A DNA stretch of 64,000 nucleotides from Bugula neritina (Eukaryota > Bryozoa > Gymnolaemata > Cheilostomatida > Bugulidae), in assembly GCA_964035545.1 (NCBI GenBank), contig OZ037766.1, positions 5,061,722 through 5,125,721 on the forward strand, written 5' to 3'. Position numbers and translations under genes: made by a program. Positions within the stretch are counted from its first letter, which is position 1. Every line of letters starts with the position of its first letter. The notes beneath the pieces were generated by a model. The model was given only the letters and a program-made list of their open reading frames with translations. It did no database searches and had not been told where the DNA came from. This document shows, in pieces, positions 43,443 through 59,200 of this stretch.

Positions 43443-44242
43443 TTACAGATAGCCCAAGTCAAGAGCATGGTGTAGGGCCGCTAAATCAGAATGTGTTGTA
43501 ACTCTCCAGAAAGGCCAATTCAACTGAAATGAAAAGCACAATAAATATGTCGTCTTCAAACTGCACAACAAATACCATGTCAGCGAAATAATCATTATAT
43601 TCTATTTCCAGCACAGATAAAGTCAGCAGCAGTTATTAGTGTGACAGAGAGCCATGTGTCTGTAGCTAGGCACTTTCTATTCTATATAACAACCTCTTTA
43701 AAATGAAGCCTTAGCACTGCTGTCAACGACATACCTGTTTTGCTGAGACCTCCTCATCACGCCCATCTCCGATCACCACGTAGGTACATTTGCGGCCAAA
43801 CCTTGTAGCTATTCGCTCAAAACAACTTTCCTTTCCTAAAATGTTAGCAGTCACTTATAATTTGATAAACAGTATTGTGATGAGATGTTGAATTACGATG
43901 TAACGTGTTGTAAGTCTATAGTATAAAATTAGGTAATAATAATTAGTGTAGTGCAGTACAGTGTAATGTAGTGTATGGAGTATAATATAACATGTATAAT
44001 GCACTGTAGTGTAGTGCAGTGCAGTGCAGTGCAGTGCAGTGCAGTGTAGTGATTTTATGTATAGTTCAAAAATGTTATAATTTGTAAGGTATTACAGTCT
44101 TTTAAATTTTGCCAACTTACCAATTTTTGCAGAGCTATAAATATTTTCTATTTCAAATGCACCACTCAGACCGTAGAGGAGAGTTTTTGAGATTGTGGGA
44201 ACAAGCTGAGAGCTGGTCACCAAGATGTTTAAACAATTTTTT
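43443..44242 (-). CDS. EYA: EYA last three exons: end of EYA domain
   Basis: Exons 44121-44242, 43735-43835 and 43443-43523. They encode [20 protein letters not shown] and [21 protein letters not shown], then [15 protein letters not shown] and [16 protein letters not shown], and finally [20 protein letters not shown] with LGYL and TAA. These hold HAD motif III (the GDG segment) and the conserved C-terminal helix (vertebrate HHALELEYL). The protein ends exactly at the family's usual C-terminus. Confidence 0.96.
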
Positions 44243-47200
44243 CTACAAAATAAAATTATTTTCAATAGCCAGGTGATCAAAAGAATGGTAGAAATAAGAG
44301 TATTCAGTTTTTGCTACGACAAGGAAACAATCAACAATAGCCTGTTTTTTTTCGAAGTTCTAAATTGCAGGAATCACATTGCACAATAACCTCTAAAATA
44401 GCTCATCCTAAAGAGGTGAACCAGCTAGTTATTTGAAATAGGAACCATGAAGATGCAACAGTAAGTTATATAATTGTCATGTAAACTGTGTATTCATATT
44501 ACTAGGTATGGTGCGTGTCGGCTTTCAGACAACTTCCAAGAAACCAGAAAAATTGAAATATTTATTTATAACATATATTTCTATACTAGTAATTTGTAAG
44601 GGGCTGTAGCAGTATTAGTAGTAGTATGTTGTCCATATTATACCACATTTGTACTATTGGTTCACATATTATACTACACTATGTATTCTCATAGTCCACG
44701 CTACTAACAGTAAATTAGGGCGAACAAGGACTGGTTATGCGATATTTTAACAACTCTGCATTAATAAGACACAAAATATCAGATAAAACGTAAAAATAAA
44801 CACAACTATTAGTTTAGATAACAAGATACTTTCAGCCTTCAAGAGGGATAAAAGTGGACTTTCATACTTAGCAGCCTATGTAAAGGTATTAAATACTGGG
44901 CTGTAGGATGAAGTTATATGCAACCTCTAGCATTTGGCCCTAAGTAAACACCATCTTCTTCTACCTGCCTACTGTATTCAAGTGTGCTATGCTAAATATA
45001 GGCCACTGGAATCGTATTCTCTTGAATTTAGCTCAAGCTTTCAAATTTTGTTATAAAATAATAAACTGTTACGTAGGAGGTCAATCAATGCGATTACAAA
45101 TTATGTGAAGGAAAATAAAAAAGAACACAACATTTTCACGTAAAATCTTTTAACTTTGAAAAAAGTTCAAAAGATGTTGTTATATGTTTTTTTTTGTAGC
45201 AATCTGGTGTAGTTTTATCTTTTGAAAATTATTCATGTTTGAAAACACAGAAGGGTGAAAAATAAAACACTTTTGAATTCTGAAAAGTTGCTCAAAGTTT
45301 AAAAATGCATATCTCTAATAAATTATTCACATCAATATTAGATGCATACGTCTATATATGAGTGTCCAATATACACACACACTAACTGATGGCAGTAGAA
45401 CATTGTATCGATTGCCATGCAGTATATTAACACTACCCAGACTAGGAGCTGTGAAATGACATATCAAATCTCACTCTTAAGCCTTATTTACCCACGAATA
45501 AGTGGTAGTTAAGCCCAATTGCCAAGTGTTTGCACATTCAGCTGCAAGCTTGTGTTTTAACTCACAAATGACATACTGTTTGCTATGTAATTTTTCTACT
45601 GTATGTACAGTTACAATGGCCATGTTTATTCTATTTGTTTAACATGTGCTCACTATGCCTTAATCAAACTTTGCTTCATTGTACATTTTTCTTAAATTTG
45701 AACTTTGAGTGGGAATCCAAACATAAGATATGAATGTAACTTTGACCATGATGTCTATGTACCAACTGAAGTGAATGACTAGACCTCAATGCACTTCTTA
45801 ACTCAGGAAAACTTAATAAAAGCTATTAAATTTAATTTTCCAAGCTCAGAGAAAAAAAAATTAAAGTAAAATGTAAAATCCCACATACTCTAGTAAAGTG
45901 AGTTATTTTCTCCAACGTATCAACATGTTGTTTATATTGCCTGTAGGTGAGAACCTGGGACTAAGGTTTATGTACTGTACATTAACAGTACATGCATGAA
46001 AAATCTCACCTAGATGCTATGATGCTAAGCGACTTTAGAGCTAGAGTAAGCCATGAGTCTGTGATGGTTTCCATATCCTGCCGTAATTGCATCCATATAT
46101 CTCTCTTCTGCGAGCCTAGCAACCCTGGGAACAACACACACAATATAACGATCTCATACATTCCTCTTAATACTAGCATCACTGAATTCTAACAAATTAT
46201 CTAAATTCATTTAAACACTATTCATTCATTCTATTCATAAAAATGCAACAAGTTTTTGCAATGCTAGGTCATGCCATTGTCTTTCTAAGCAAATGTTTTG
46301 TTTATTGAAAACTTTGACATAGATCTAAACAAGGTAGGCTATTCACCAGGATTTACTGTCTAAATTTTTATGATATAAGCGTAGCTATTCATCTAGTGTC
46401 ATTCTTTATAACTGATAAAAACTTGTAAAACATTCGACTCCGCCACACTGGAGCCAGCAAGAATGTATATAGTAAAACGTTATTGTGTAACTTCCTACTC
46501 ACAACTGTATGGTGTGAGTAATAAAATTTGTTGTTGATTGTTTAGTTGTTGACTATATCAATATTCATAAATAAAAAGCTCACAAACAAAATCATTTAAG
46601 CTAATCACAATACCCTGAAAGGGCTGTTATACAATGTTATTTAATAGTGTAACTTTTACCTTGTTTTCATAACCAACCAAGTAATAAATGTATACGATAT
46701 CGAAGGCAAATTCAAGATACAAAACTTTTTTGAAAATCTGTAAAAAAAATTCATACCTCCCACATTAGAGCGGAAACTGTTGTAAAGCTCTTTGATTCTT
46801 CTGTATCTAAAAGCAAGTTTTCTCATCCAATCAACGCCGCCTCTTACGCCAGTGGCCACACATAATCCAGGACCTTGGGAGGCCTGGTGAAACCCATCGG
46901 CATGGAAATTGTATCCACTGCAGATAAAACATAGAAACATGTTACTACGGTTTGTTTCATCATTGAGAGGAATAAAAATATAGCAAACAAAAAGGAGTTG
47001 CATATTAACCTCAGGTCTTGGCCGTTATCATCTGACGAGACGTCATCTATATGCACCTGATCGCATTCTTCTAAATCACTAAAGAATAGGTGGTTATCTG
47101 CCAAGCTAAATATTAGCTCTTCCATTCTAAACCCAATAGATGACGACTGCGTAGCATCCTACAGGTAGATACAGCATTCGTAACATAGTAACTAACAATA

Positions 47201-50200
47201 CATTATATGAATAATAACAGCTTAAACAGTACTAGGGAGTGAAGTGCAGGTATTCACAGTCTTGGGCAATTTTCTAACTTCTCTGTACTTTTTCATCATA
47301 GTTTAATAACCATAAGAATTATATACAAATGAAAATTCAGATGTGAAAACTCCGTATGACTGTACAAAACCTCAAAGGTGGGTAAAATGTTCCCATTAAT
47401 CGTTCGTATAAAACGTGTACATCATTCTAACAATAATCAAAAGTGAGTTTTGATAAATCTTTATCACGAGTTTGCCGATTCTCCATGTATTTCATTTTCA
47501 AATCTATCCAATGAAACGTTTCAACAATCCTGACAACTTCAACTCTTTTATAATGCCATCAATAATTGTGACTGGGCTGTGATTATTTGCATAGTTTTAA
47601 GTTACACTGGTTCTATTCACTGTTACAATAGCAATCAAAAAATAACATTAACTCTTCCAGTAGACGACAATCATAATTAAGAGCAGGCTGCCTGTTAATT
47701 AATGTAATCGATTTATTTTATACGCTATTGGATTAATAAGAAAGGGTCATCAAAACGATTTAAACATTTTCTTTCAAAAATTCAAATGCATAATTTATCA
47801 GCGTTCTGTGCTCCGGAAGAGACACTAGTTAGTTAAAACAATTACGTTATTTCTGTTTTCGAATGATTTAGACTGGGAGCAGAGTTTTCCAGCTACTAGT
47901 CTTCTATAAATGATTTGTTTTTGAACTATTTTTAGCCTAGTTTCAGTGAGCTAAGTCTAAGGACCTTTGGACTAAAACGGATGAGCACCCAAAGTAGATT
48001 AGCCAAGCAAATATTGACCAGAGCAGGATTCTCAAGCCTGCTTATAAATACTGCAGTTCCTAAATATTTATTTAAAAGTTTAGGGGGGAGATTGGTTAAA
48101 GCCTAACATTACACAATGAAGTGGAACAGAGATTTTAGACTTCCTTAACAAGTTATGCTTAGATGAAATAATTGTTTAGCAAACAAACCCACCCTGTGGC
48201 AAGACAACTGTGACATTTTTATTACATGAATATACAGACTGACACTAGTAAGTCATGCAGTCTTAATACATAACACACAGCCAGAGTAATTGCACACACA
48301 GGGCAGTCACTCATGATCCTATTAGTAGCTGACAGCGGCTACAGCTTAAAACAATAGGAACCAATTTAAAATTCAGTGTAAAATTCATATTATAGGTATG
48401 AAGCAATCCAGGACTATGATACGCTAACTTTAGTACCTCTATTTGCTAAAGATCTTGAGGTAGGTACAGTAATGGAGAAATTGAGACAAGCCTGTGTTTC
48501 AGATTAGAAGTGTAGCAAAAGAAGTTATGTTATTGCAAGAATTTTAACCCGTGCCCCAAACCAAAATTTATTAAAAAATTTAAAGAACTCAAGCTATCTC
48601 AATTCCTCTAGTACTGCTCCTAAATGAAGAGTACATGTTTAGCAGTGTGATTTAGTTACCTTTCCAAACCGTTGAGCATATGCGCCTGTAAGCAGAGCAT
48701 GGAATATCACAATGGTCTCTTCTAAGTCCCACACAAACACTCTGTCTATGTCCCCTTCAGGGCCAGGAGAGCTTGTCTGTTTTCTGGAACGGGTTCGGCC
48801 TCGAACTGCAGCATAATTTCATTATTGAACACCTAACCCACCTCAGTAAATGTGAAGTGTTTTTTAGCTTGATCAAACATTTTCCCTTTACTCCTTAAGT
48901 CACCTTTACCAACTCTCTTAAACATTTGTTTTAAAAATTTACAAAATTATTTTAGTGAACTGTCTATTACTAAACTTTTGTTCCAATCAAAATTTTCAAA
49001 AATGTTGTTTAAACTTGATAGCAAAGCTGATGGCGGTCATCAAACAGCTTTATTGAAGAACAAGTAATTGTCACAGTGTTGGCTGTTGAGCCACTCACCT
49101 CTGGAGCTGTCTTGTTTGCCTAGTGGAGGAGAAGGTGTGGTTGGAATGGTAGGAGAGAACTGACTTTCACCTAAAGTTTATACAATGAATGAGTATATTC
49201 ACATGCCATAAGCTGCAGAATTAAGTAAATGCTGTTCCAGCGTTTACCTGCGCACTATATTAGACTAGAATTTTGTTAGAAATAGCCTGCACTACTAGAG
49301 AACATTGAAAGAATTATAAAGCTGTTAATATATCTACATACGTCACTATGTAGCAGGGAAAGGTGATTTGAAAAGAAGCGAAAGGTTTAGAGATTTGGAG
49401 AGAGTCTAAAACATCTAGTTTTTGGTCAATATGCCCATCCAAGTCTACGGCAGACACACTCTGCCAAGAATATGCTATAATCGACAATAAACACAGACCT
49501 TCCGAATGGTTCTTGCTGTTCGATTCATCGCTCAATGAAGGAGAGAGCTGATTGGCTGTTAATGATGACGTTGTGTCAGTTGTTGTTTGTAGATTTAGAG
49601 GCATTGCTCCTAGCAGAGAAACAGTTGAACATTCAAATGCAATACCAGATGACAGCATTAATCAGCTATACTACTAAGGTTACCAAGGTTACCATTCAAT
49701 GGTTAGGTGTTGGTCAGTTCCTTAGCAGTTAATCTCTATGGTTGTTTAAAGGTATGCTAATGCATGCAGAACATATTTAGGACTATTAGTACCCCTAGCT
49801 GTAAGATAAACTATATCAGCTAGTTGTAGTTACTCCTCCACCTTTGTTTTATAGAGCACTAGTGCCAATTCTCAGTCTAGAGTTGTGGGAAGATTTTGCA
49901 ACAAACTCGGCTGATTATAGTTTAAAATTCTTTCGCAAGACCATGAAATGAGAATGGAAGTAAACACAGAATACACTCAAAAGAGCAGCAAACTAGAGTT
50001 TCAACTCAAAACAAAAAATTCACACATAGATCTACTCTAAATCTACATTTCAAAAGCTGGAAAACTATTTTTCAAGCAGAACAAAAAACACAATTTCATA
50101 AAAAACAGGTTTTATAAATTTAAAACCCTCTACAGTTGTTAAAATAATACAGTACAACATCTATGTACATCTAGCATTTCTAGGTATTTTGATTAGTAGC

Positions 50201-53200
50201 AACAGTTTTTTTTATTTTCAAAAGCAGCTGCTAATATTGTTGCTCTGTATTAGTTAACAATCAAACTTCAAGGCCCATACTACTTCAGATCTCTCAGGCA
50301 AGTAAGCGGCACCTATCTATAAACAAACTGGTGATACTTGACTAATCAGTGAGTTCTTATACTTGTGAGCCTCACCTTGACTGCTAGCTGTGCTGGTAGT
50401 AGCTGGAGGAAGGTTTTGTAGTTGGTATGTCTGTGTGCTAGGCACTGTTGGGGCGGGGGTGGTGGACCCAGCCGTAGCGGGTAGGTATGAGTAAGGGTGC
50501 TGGTAGCTGTATGGGTTCTGTGCAGTACCATAGAGTCCTGTATAGTCTAGACTCTACAATTAGTAACACTTCTTGTTCAATACACAGAGAGATCATTGCG
50601 AAAGGTGCAAAAAGGCATGGCTGTGGCATGGCTGGTCAGGTGCTTAATCCCCATAGAAATATGGACATCTAATTACAACCTATCAACTATCTCTACGTGT
50701 TTGAATTACTTGAAGAAGTTTTAAAACTGTTTTCAAGTTAAACCATGAACTTTGATGCTTTTAGTTGCACTCTATTTAGAAATAAAGAATGCATTTCCTT
50801 ATAATAAAATTAAAAAAACATGAATCTAATTGGTTAGAATATTGTCCTGGCTGGTAACTGAACTATACTGTGAAATGTTACAAATCAAGGAGAACAAGAA
50901 GAACACTAATTATCTGCTCATCCTAACAATTGGTAATTAAAAACTAATTGGGTTAAAGTCTTTGAAATAATACAGGAAAATTTTATCAGTAAAATCAGCA
51001 AGGACAGTCTTGTAAACGTGCCAAAGAGTAGCAGAGAAATAGCATATTTATCATCTTCAGCTAATTGCACCATTCAGAATCAACTGAGCAAATCTGTCAT
51101 ATAATACTCCGACTGTATTGTCATTCTATATTGACTTTGTAATGATAATCGCGGCATATCCAGTTGCAGCATGCAACATAATAATAGAAACAAGAGGCAA
51201 CTGAAGGCTGAGATAGCTGAATGCTTTCTGCCCCCTTATCAACATTCTGTCCTACCAGATTGGCATCTGCATACATTTTTTATTTAATTAGTCAGAATTT
51301 TGACACATTTGCTGAAACGGATTGCACTCCATGCAAGCGAAAGCTCTTGGGTCTTGATGTTGCAATTATAATTGATACTTGCTCAATAACACTACAAATA
51401 ATAACATTAATAGATCTGTCCTGTTATATAAAAGAACATTTTCCTAGCAGAGGTGGCAAACCGTACCTGTTGTGGTGTGTTGAACATGGTGTTGGCGGCG
51501 GCAGCAGAAGGTGCACCTAAAACAGCAAAAAGATGAAGCGATTATTTTGGGTGAAATATAGAGTTACAGAGGAGAGACTATCAGGTAGCTACATTCCACC
51601 CAGTGCATTGGTCTCCCCCATTCACCGTGTTTCTGTCATGTGAACTCAAATTACCTTCAAACGAAGGCATACTAAGTACTCTTTATATTGTTAGACTATT
51701 GACAGTGTAGAAATAAACAGTATTTTCCCTACAAACCAGTTCATATTACATGAATATATAAAATTATTCTGCTTTATAGCTCTTACTACTCTTACTGTTA
51801 TATACTAATTAACAATAGAAGATAGTCATGAATGAAAACATACATAATTATATGCAAATATCATTCTAATCATGTCAGTTTTTAAAGAAAAATAAAAAAT
51901 GTTTGATAAAAATTATTTGAAAGCCAAATGATTAATTACGTTATAGATATAATATTTAAAAGAACTGCAACAACTCTCACAAGTGCACAGCTCTGCCAAC
52001 TGAAGTACTGCGAATACATGTATTTTTTACAGATCATTTTTATAGCTAGTGTCTGGTGGTAAGCCTCGTGTATAATAAATAAACTCAGCAAAATATTTAA
52101 TTCACATATAAACAACAGTTAGCTGTTCATACTGCATAGAAAGACACTGAGCAAGAGAGGACGGCCTCGTTTAAAGATCAAACAACTTTTTCTAAACAAA
52201 AGCTGATCAATTTAGAATGATAATGACTATCCACTAACTAGGTAACTCATTCTCTCCCACCCTGCACTTTGATGTGGATTCGTTTCAAAATACAAGTTTA
52301 CCACACTAGTAACTTGTATAAAAGCAGATTCACCACACTACACTCAGGGGGCTACACAATATCATGGGTAACTTTGTTACAGCCACTTCAGAGCTTTACT
52401 ACCTGTTTGAATCATACAGGGTAAATGATTTGATGGGACTTTTTTACTAGAACTGCACAATCATAATATAACACAACGTTAGGCCTATAAAGTATATCAG
52501 TATGGTATAGTTTAGATAACATATGCAGTTTTTGTATATATTTATTCATTCCATAAATACAATTAATTGAAAGAAAAGTGCAAAAATGCAGATGACACTT
52601 CAACTAATAACCTGCAGTATTAAGTTCCCTAAAAAGCATACAATTTTTTTCAAAGCTTTAATGAAGTCTAGTAAATTCTTTAGCCCCTTATTGAACAGCA
52701 CAATCACCAGTGAGGGTGAAAGTTGGGCAGAGTACTTGAAACACATATATAGCCAAGTTTCCTACCATAATATGAAGGAGTATAGCCTAAGTATGCACTG
52801 GTGGGATCTTTTGATCTGCCATAGTTGGGTGTCTGGGTGGGAAAGTAACTTCCGGGGTAGAATCCAGAGCTCTGTACAAAGGAGGAGGCAGACTGGGCCC
52901 CTAGTGGTGCGGGGTAAGCCTGCATGCTGACGTCTGGAGAACAGAATACAATACCATATATAATATATACAATACAATTACTATGTATTATATAATATAC
53001 TATATATTATATACAATACAATTACTATATATTATATACAATATACAATTACTATATATAATATTATGCAGCTTTTATCTATGTTATAATACAAAAATAA
53101 CCAATTTAGCTAAAGAAAAATTACCACTAGTACATCAAACATTTTAATATTTTAACCTTTAAAGATTGTTCAAAGATTTGGGTAGCAATTGTTGTGCTTG

Positions 53201-56200
53201 TTTTAAAAAATTAATATATGCTTCTGTTAGGTGTATTTCCAATACGCAGTATCGCACAATGATATTAATATACATTTGTTATAATTATTATACACAACAT
53301 TTGAATAACTGATGGTGTATTATTAGTTAGATATACTTAGCCCTTACAGCAGTTATTTTACTATGAGGGACAACCTCAATACAATAGTGTGAAGGAGTAG
53401 GTATTCTTCTCCTATGGTTGCAGATTGCAACGTATATATTAATAAATATTCAAAGTAATTTAATATCTCACCTTCACTTGTTGGCTGTTGTCTTATATTT
53501 GCTGTGGAAGATTCTCCACCAGTAGATGCGTCTCTCTTTTCACAAACTAGTAGTCAAAGCAATAAAAAATAGTCAGTTAGGTATTGTAATTGTTTCAATG
53601 TGTGTGAAATTGGCATATCTAAATCAATTTATGGCAAGGCTGGAGACACTCTTCATAAACAACTCCAACATATGCTGAGGGATCTAAACATATGCATGTG
53701 GAATACACACACTATTCCAGTTATGTCACATTCTTATCGAAATAGTTGTTTTTAATGTCCAACTGTAAAGTGAGCAATTACAGCTGACCTTTCTTTTATA
53801 AAGTTATAAAAACACTTATGCCCCTTTCATAGAATGTAAGAAAGTTGAAATTATGTAAACTCAAGCTAAGGTTTGTCTCAATCTGGTTTAGCTGTGATGC
53901 AAAATTCCTGTACTAAACAAACTGTCACAAGTAATAAACATTTAGTGCTAATTTTTACTACAGCAGCAGTAATAATGTTTACAGTCAACCCAGGGATATG
54001 ACTGAATTAATGAGCCGAGGATAGGGGGGCAATAGGAACCCCACATGTCTGACATATTACATGTCTGGTCCAGGCCATGGGCTATAGGCATGTTGACTTC
54101 CATTTAAGTTCAGATTTAATCACATTTAATTACAGCCCAATATAAACTAAATTAACTATGAAACACAAAATCCATCTCATTCCTTTAGATTTAGCAGCTA
54201 CCAATTATTTCCAGAAATGAAGAATGACACAACAATTTCAAGTGGCCTGTAATAGATTTTATGAGAAACTGGAGGTGACAGCCAAGTAATAATTAGCTGG
54301 GCATACAGCTTGTAGGTAGTCCAGTCAGTGAAGACAGTGGATGTGTAACCACTGCATCAGTGGCTGGATGTCCTACTGGGTCAAGAATGCTTCAACGTTG
54401 ACACTTTTAGCTCATCCAATAAATGACTCATGTAAAGCTGCGTGAAAGTCCCTTAAATTGAATAACTGAAAAGGTTGTCAGACTGTTTGGCGATCTTATA
54501 ATTAAATCTTAACTGCACGCAGGAAACAAAACTTATATCTAAACTCTTCACAATTCTACTACATCTTTTCATTTCATGTTTCAAATAATGTTGAATCCGC
54601 ACATAATGGCTCCTGTGTTAGACAAATAGAGTGGCTTTGAGTTTAATAATTACGAATATCACCGCAGTTTAAATAAAAGTAAAAAAAAACTTATGACAAT
54701 AAAAGGTTAATACTAGCACTTTACCCAGTTTCTTGGAATCAATGTATTTTTAAATATACATTTTTACTGAAGGCAAATGCTTACTTGAAGATTGGACTAG
54801 ATCCTTTGGTCCAGCACCATTCAACCAATCCAAGTTGTTCACTTCCCCATTAACTCCTGCTAGCTTGTTACAACCTGTCAAACGAACAAAGAACAGAAGA
54901 GTTATTTTTATACAGGAAACTGTTCAAAAAACAAGATTTAAAAGACACGCACTAATTAATTAAATCCACAATTAAGTAACACACAAAGTAGAGGTAAAGA
55001 TGCACTGAGAGTTATAGTAGATATGTGGCTACAAGTACAATAGATATGTGTTGAGAATTCAGTGAGAGATCATGTGTCAACTCTGACCTAACTGTTAGTA
55101 GATTTTATTATTCAATGGATGGTACTTGATCACATAAAAAGAAGTAGTTGAACTAAAGCTTCGCTTAGCATAATAGCATTGCATTTAGCTAAAAAGCACA
55201 CAAAATGCTAGCAGTGTGTGCTCTGAGTGTACGTATTGAAACAACTATGTAAATTTTTAGCAAACCCAAAAGTAAACACTTGGCTTTAATACCATATTCA
55301 TGATGAGCAAACATTCGACTAAACTGCCAATAAATTATTTCAGATAGTTGTTTGTTCATACACTTTTTGGGACACCGTATTTAAGTCCCAAATTAAAAAC
55401 GAATGCATTCACTCCAATGAACCTGGGTATATGTGTGTATATTATATTGACATATTGAAAGTTTAGTGTATCTTTCCAACATTACATTACATGTGTATAA
55501 CTATATTGCACTGTAATGCCATGCATTTTATTTATGTAATATATAAATGCATTGTGTTTTATTACTTCATTAGGCAAAGTAATTAACTTACATTAATTAA
55601 CTACTGATTGCCTAATAAAGTAATAAAACCACAATGTTTCTTGAATACTTATTCATAATTAAATTGCTAGCTCGTAAAGATATATTTAAATATAAATATA
55701 TATATATATTTATATTTATATATATATCCAATTAAAATGTGTTACCATGTCAAAAATGTGAACACTACAAGTTGAAAAGCATAGTTAAAAATGATAATTT
55801 TAAATCTATAATTAGCACTGTCAGAGGCCTGCAATTTGTGTGGCCGTTAACAGCTTTATAGATCAGTTGATATTAAAAAAACTCGATGAACAATATTTGC
55901 TCTGTCAGTCTTTACTGACATATTAAGCAAATAAACTGTCAGCTACTTTAATAAATGCTAAAAGACACATCAAATATTTGAATGGGAGGGTTTGCTTTGC
56001 GAGGAAGGCCTAAGTACATAAGATACCTCGGTTATAATAAATACAATTCATAGCTACAGAATGAATTTTGTTAATTTCACTAATTGATTGGTTGGCAGTT
56101 ATGTTTATTTTTTAGTTTGTATTGAGTTGGTGAAGTGTTGGCAATGGCGTTACATTTAACACTTACACGTAGAGGATATGATAGTGTTTTTCATCTGCTA

Positions 56201-59200
56201 TCGATTACTAAAGTAGCTACTACTGTCCTACACTGGTAACAATTCACTGGCAGTTTCTTATAATACTGTGACTTGTGACTGGTGAAATAACAGTTTCTAT
56301 TTACTACACGGTCAACTGCCATGCAGTGTCATTAAACATATACCTGCTAACATGCCCTGCTATGTGATGCATTGCAGTATATATATAGGGTTATATAAAA
56401 TATATAATGTAAGACTCATGATTTTCTCTATAAATGTGAAAGAAAAAGAAGACTCTATGTCAAAAGAGATAATTATTTTTAAATTTGTGTAAGAAATTAA
56501 AATTTAAAGTAAATAAATAAAAATTCATCAGATTTTACCTTCTTGTGTTTCAGGAATACTGATTAATACTTCACCAGAGCTTTGCTTGTCTTCCAGGTAA
56601 ACCTTTCCGCCCCCACCGAACTCTCTACAATATTTTTAGTCTGAATATATATTCTGTATTCAGCATTACAACTACACAACATGAGAATATATCTTTCTGA
56701 CAGACCTACTTATAAAACTGCAGCATCAAACTCAAAATTAGTTGCAGGTACTTAGATCTCTTTTTATTGTAATGACTTGAGTTAAACACCTGTTGGGTAA
56801 TAACTCATCCAAATTAACAGAGGTTAGTTCTGCTGGACTTGTAAAAATAATATACAGACATTGCTTTAAACTGTATGAATAATTAGAATGTGAAATGCCA
56901 TATTTTATGTTAGGCTTAATGTGACAATTATAATCTAATAATTAAAAAAAAATTACGGAAACAGCGAAAAAAGTTTGACTGGCATCTGCAGCTTTATAAA
57001 TAATAAATGATATTTCAAATTTGCTTGAAAAATTTGTCAAAATTATTTTTTTTAAACAATTATGCAGTATGAGTGTATAACATAACATATGACATTTTAC
57101 ACAGTTTTATAATATAACGTATGTACCTTAGCAATTCCGAGTTAAACTCAACAATAGTCTCTTTCGATTTTGAAGTCTTTCTTCTCTTCTGCTTTTTGCG
57201 CTACCAAACAGAAAAAATGAATATGCAAAATTGAGTTTATTTAAGACATAAAGACTGAAATAAAGAGCATTATTATTATTATTATATTGGCTAACATTAC
57301 ATAACTACATGAGCAAGTGTTTACAATTACCATCCATTGACCTGGTGATTTTAGCAGTTAATTAGTTTAACTTTACAAAAGACAATTTTTAGGTATTCAT
57401 TTCAAACAGCCAGATCTTAATGTTCAGAAAAGAAGCGTAACAAATATTCGACTTGAGTAAGCGAGTAGTCGTATTATAAAGATGATACTTTCTTGTGTGC
57501 AGTATTTATACTCAGTTTACAAGTGAAGTAAATAAAGAGTGATATTGGAGATGAGAAGTGTGGAGTTCACTATATTTACTATATTCACTGGTATAGAAGA
57601 GACACTAGTGGATATTACAAAGTACTTTGAGTAAAAATAGTTCAGAATTTGTTACCTTCATTTATGCTATATTATTCTTTTTGAAAATTGGCCAGCAACT
57701 AACTATAATTAATATTCCTTTAAAATATTCCTGCCCATTTAAATTGGTAGTTGATACTATTTGCTATTTTGTTATAAACTTATTTTTACTAACAACTTTA
57801 AACACTAAAACTAAATTAAATTTTTGAACCATGCAAGGAAAGCATCGGGGAACAAATTAATATATTCCATACTTTATAAAATGCAAATACAAATAATAAA
57901 AGAAACAACAAGTTAGTGAAATAATATAACTATTGTAAATATCAAAGTAAAAACATTTTATTTAAATACTTTTGACAATTTGACTATAATACACACTGTG
58001 TATTCATGATACAAATGCTACTATAAAAGTAGAATATTGATATACCTTGTAGCTTAGCCAGGATATAAAATAAATGTAGACATAAATTGTTGATGTGAGC
58101 CTGCTAAATATTATTATTTGAAATAAATTAAAAACTAAAAAAAGTCTGGAGCCAAGTTTTTTCTCAATATGTTTTTATGACGGTTGACAATTTCATTTTG
58201 CAAAGTCATAACCAAGAGTCTGTTTTGCAAGGTTTTAAAATTAAAAATTAAAAGTTGGTTTAAAGTTTAAACAATACAACTTTTAGTTGTGAATGGGAAT
58301 CTAGGACCACAGCCAATAACTTTCTTATGATAAGCCTTCTATAACTTAAACCTGCTGACTGTTATACTAATGCCAAACCAAGAGCCAAGCTGCCTTTAAA
58401 AGTGGTAATAAGTTAACCACCCAAATATATTGGTAATTACTGATTGTGACCACTAATTAATGGGATGGGGGAGTTAAGTTGAAGTGGAGTGGAAATGAGT
58501 GATTAATGGAAGGGTTTAGACAGCAGTAGTACTGTGTGCTGCCTAACCACATGGTAATCATCTTAATAGATGCTGTCAAGCCAACTTCACAATGTGGAAT
58601 ATATTGACTGCTCTGACTTTTCCTTCAGGAGTCCGTAATTACATTATTTATGAACCAAATCAACAAAAACATGGATCCCAAACAAACCCTCAACTTTAAT
58701 ATAATAATAGTTAGAAGATTTCTTATTTATTATTACTCTACTACAAATATTATATAAAGTGAATTCATTTGAATTTAGGTGACTTGAAGTTGGGTTAAAA
58801 ACCCTCTAAAAATAGGAATATATAAGATCAAACTCACAGAAAACTTGGCCGAACCTCTAAAATCGACTCTCGAAATTGATGTTCGTGTCTCATACTGATA
58901 ACACGACTTTCAACAGAGTTCAGTAAAAGTTTTAACGCAGATGTGACATGAGATTAAAAGTTAAAACTTATACAAGTGTAGTACATGCTAATACAGCCGC
59001 AGTTATCTGATAATTCTTATACTGAAGTTTAGAATTTCCACTCCAATGCTAGGTGAGAATCAGGTTTATTTGCTATAGTATCTGTTATCCAATATAAATT
59101 ACTAGCAAAGAATACAGATGTATCAGTTCACTACTATATATTAGCTAGAGTGTTGTTACCCATAATCTTATACATTCACACATTCAAAGCGTCGGCAGTA

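Noticed and set aside
46656-47125. Two overlapping minus-strand open frames of 93 and 115 codons as separate genes
   Set aside because: They are two consecutive EYA exons read through their introns.
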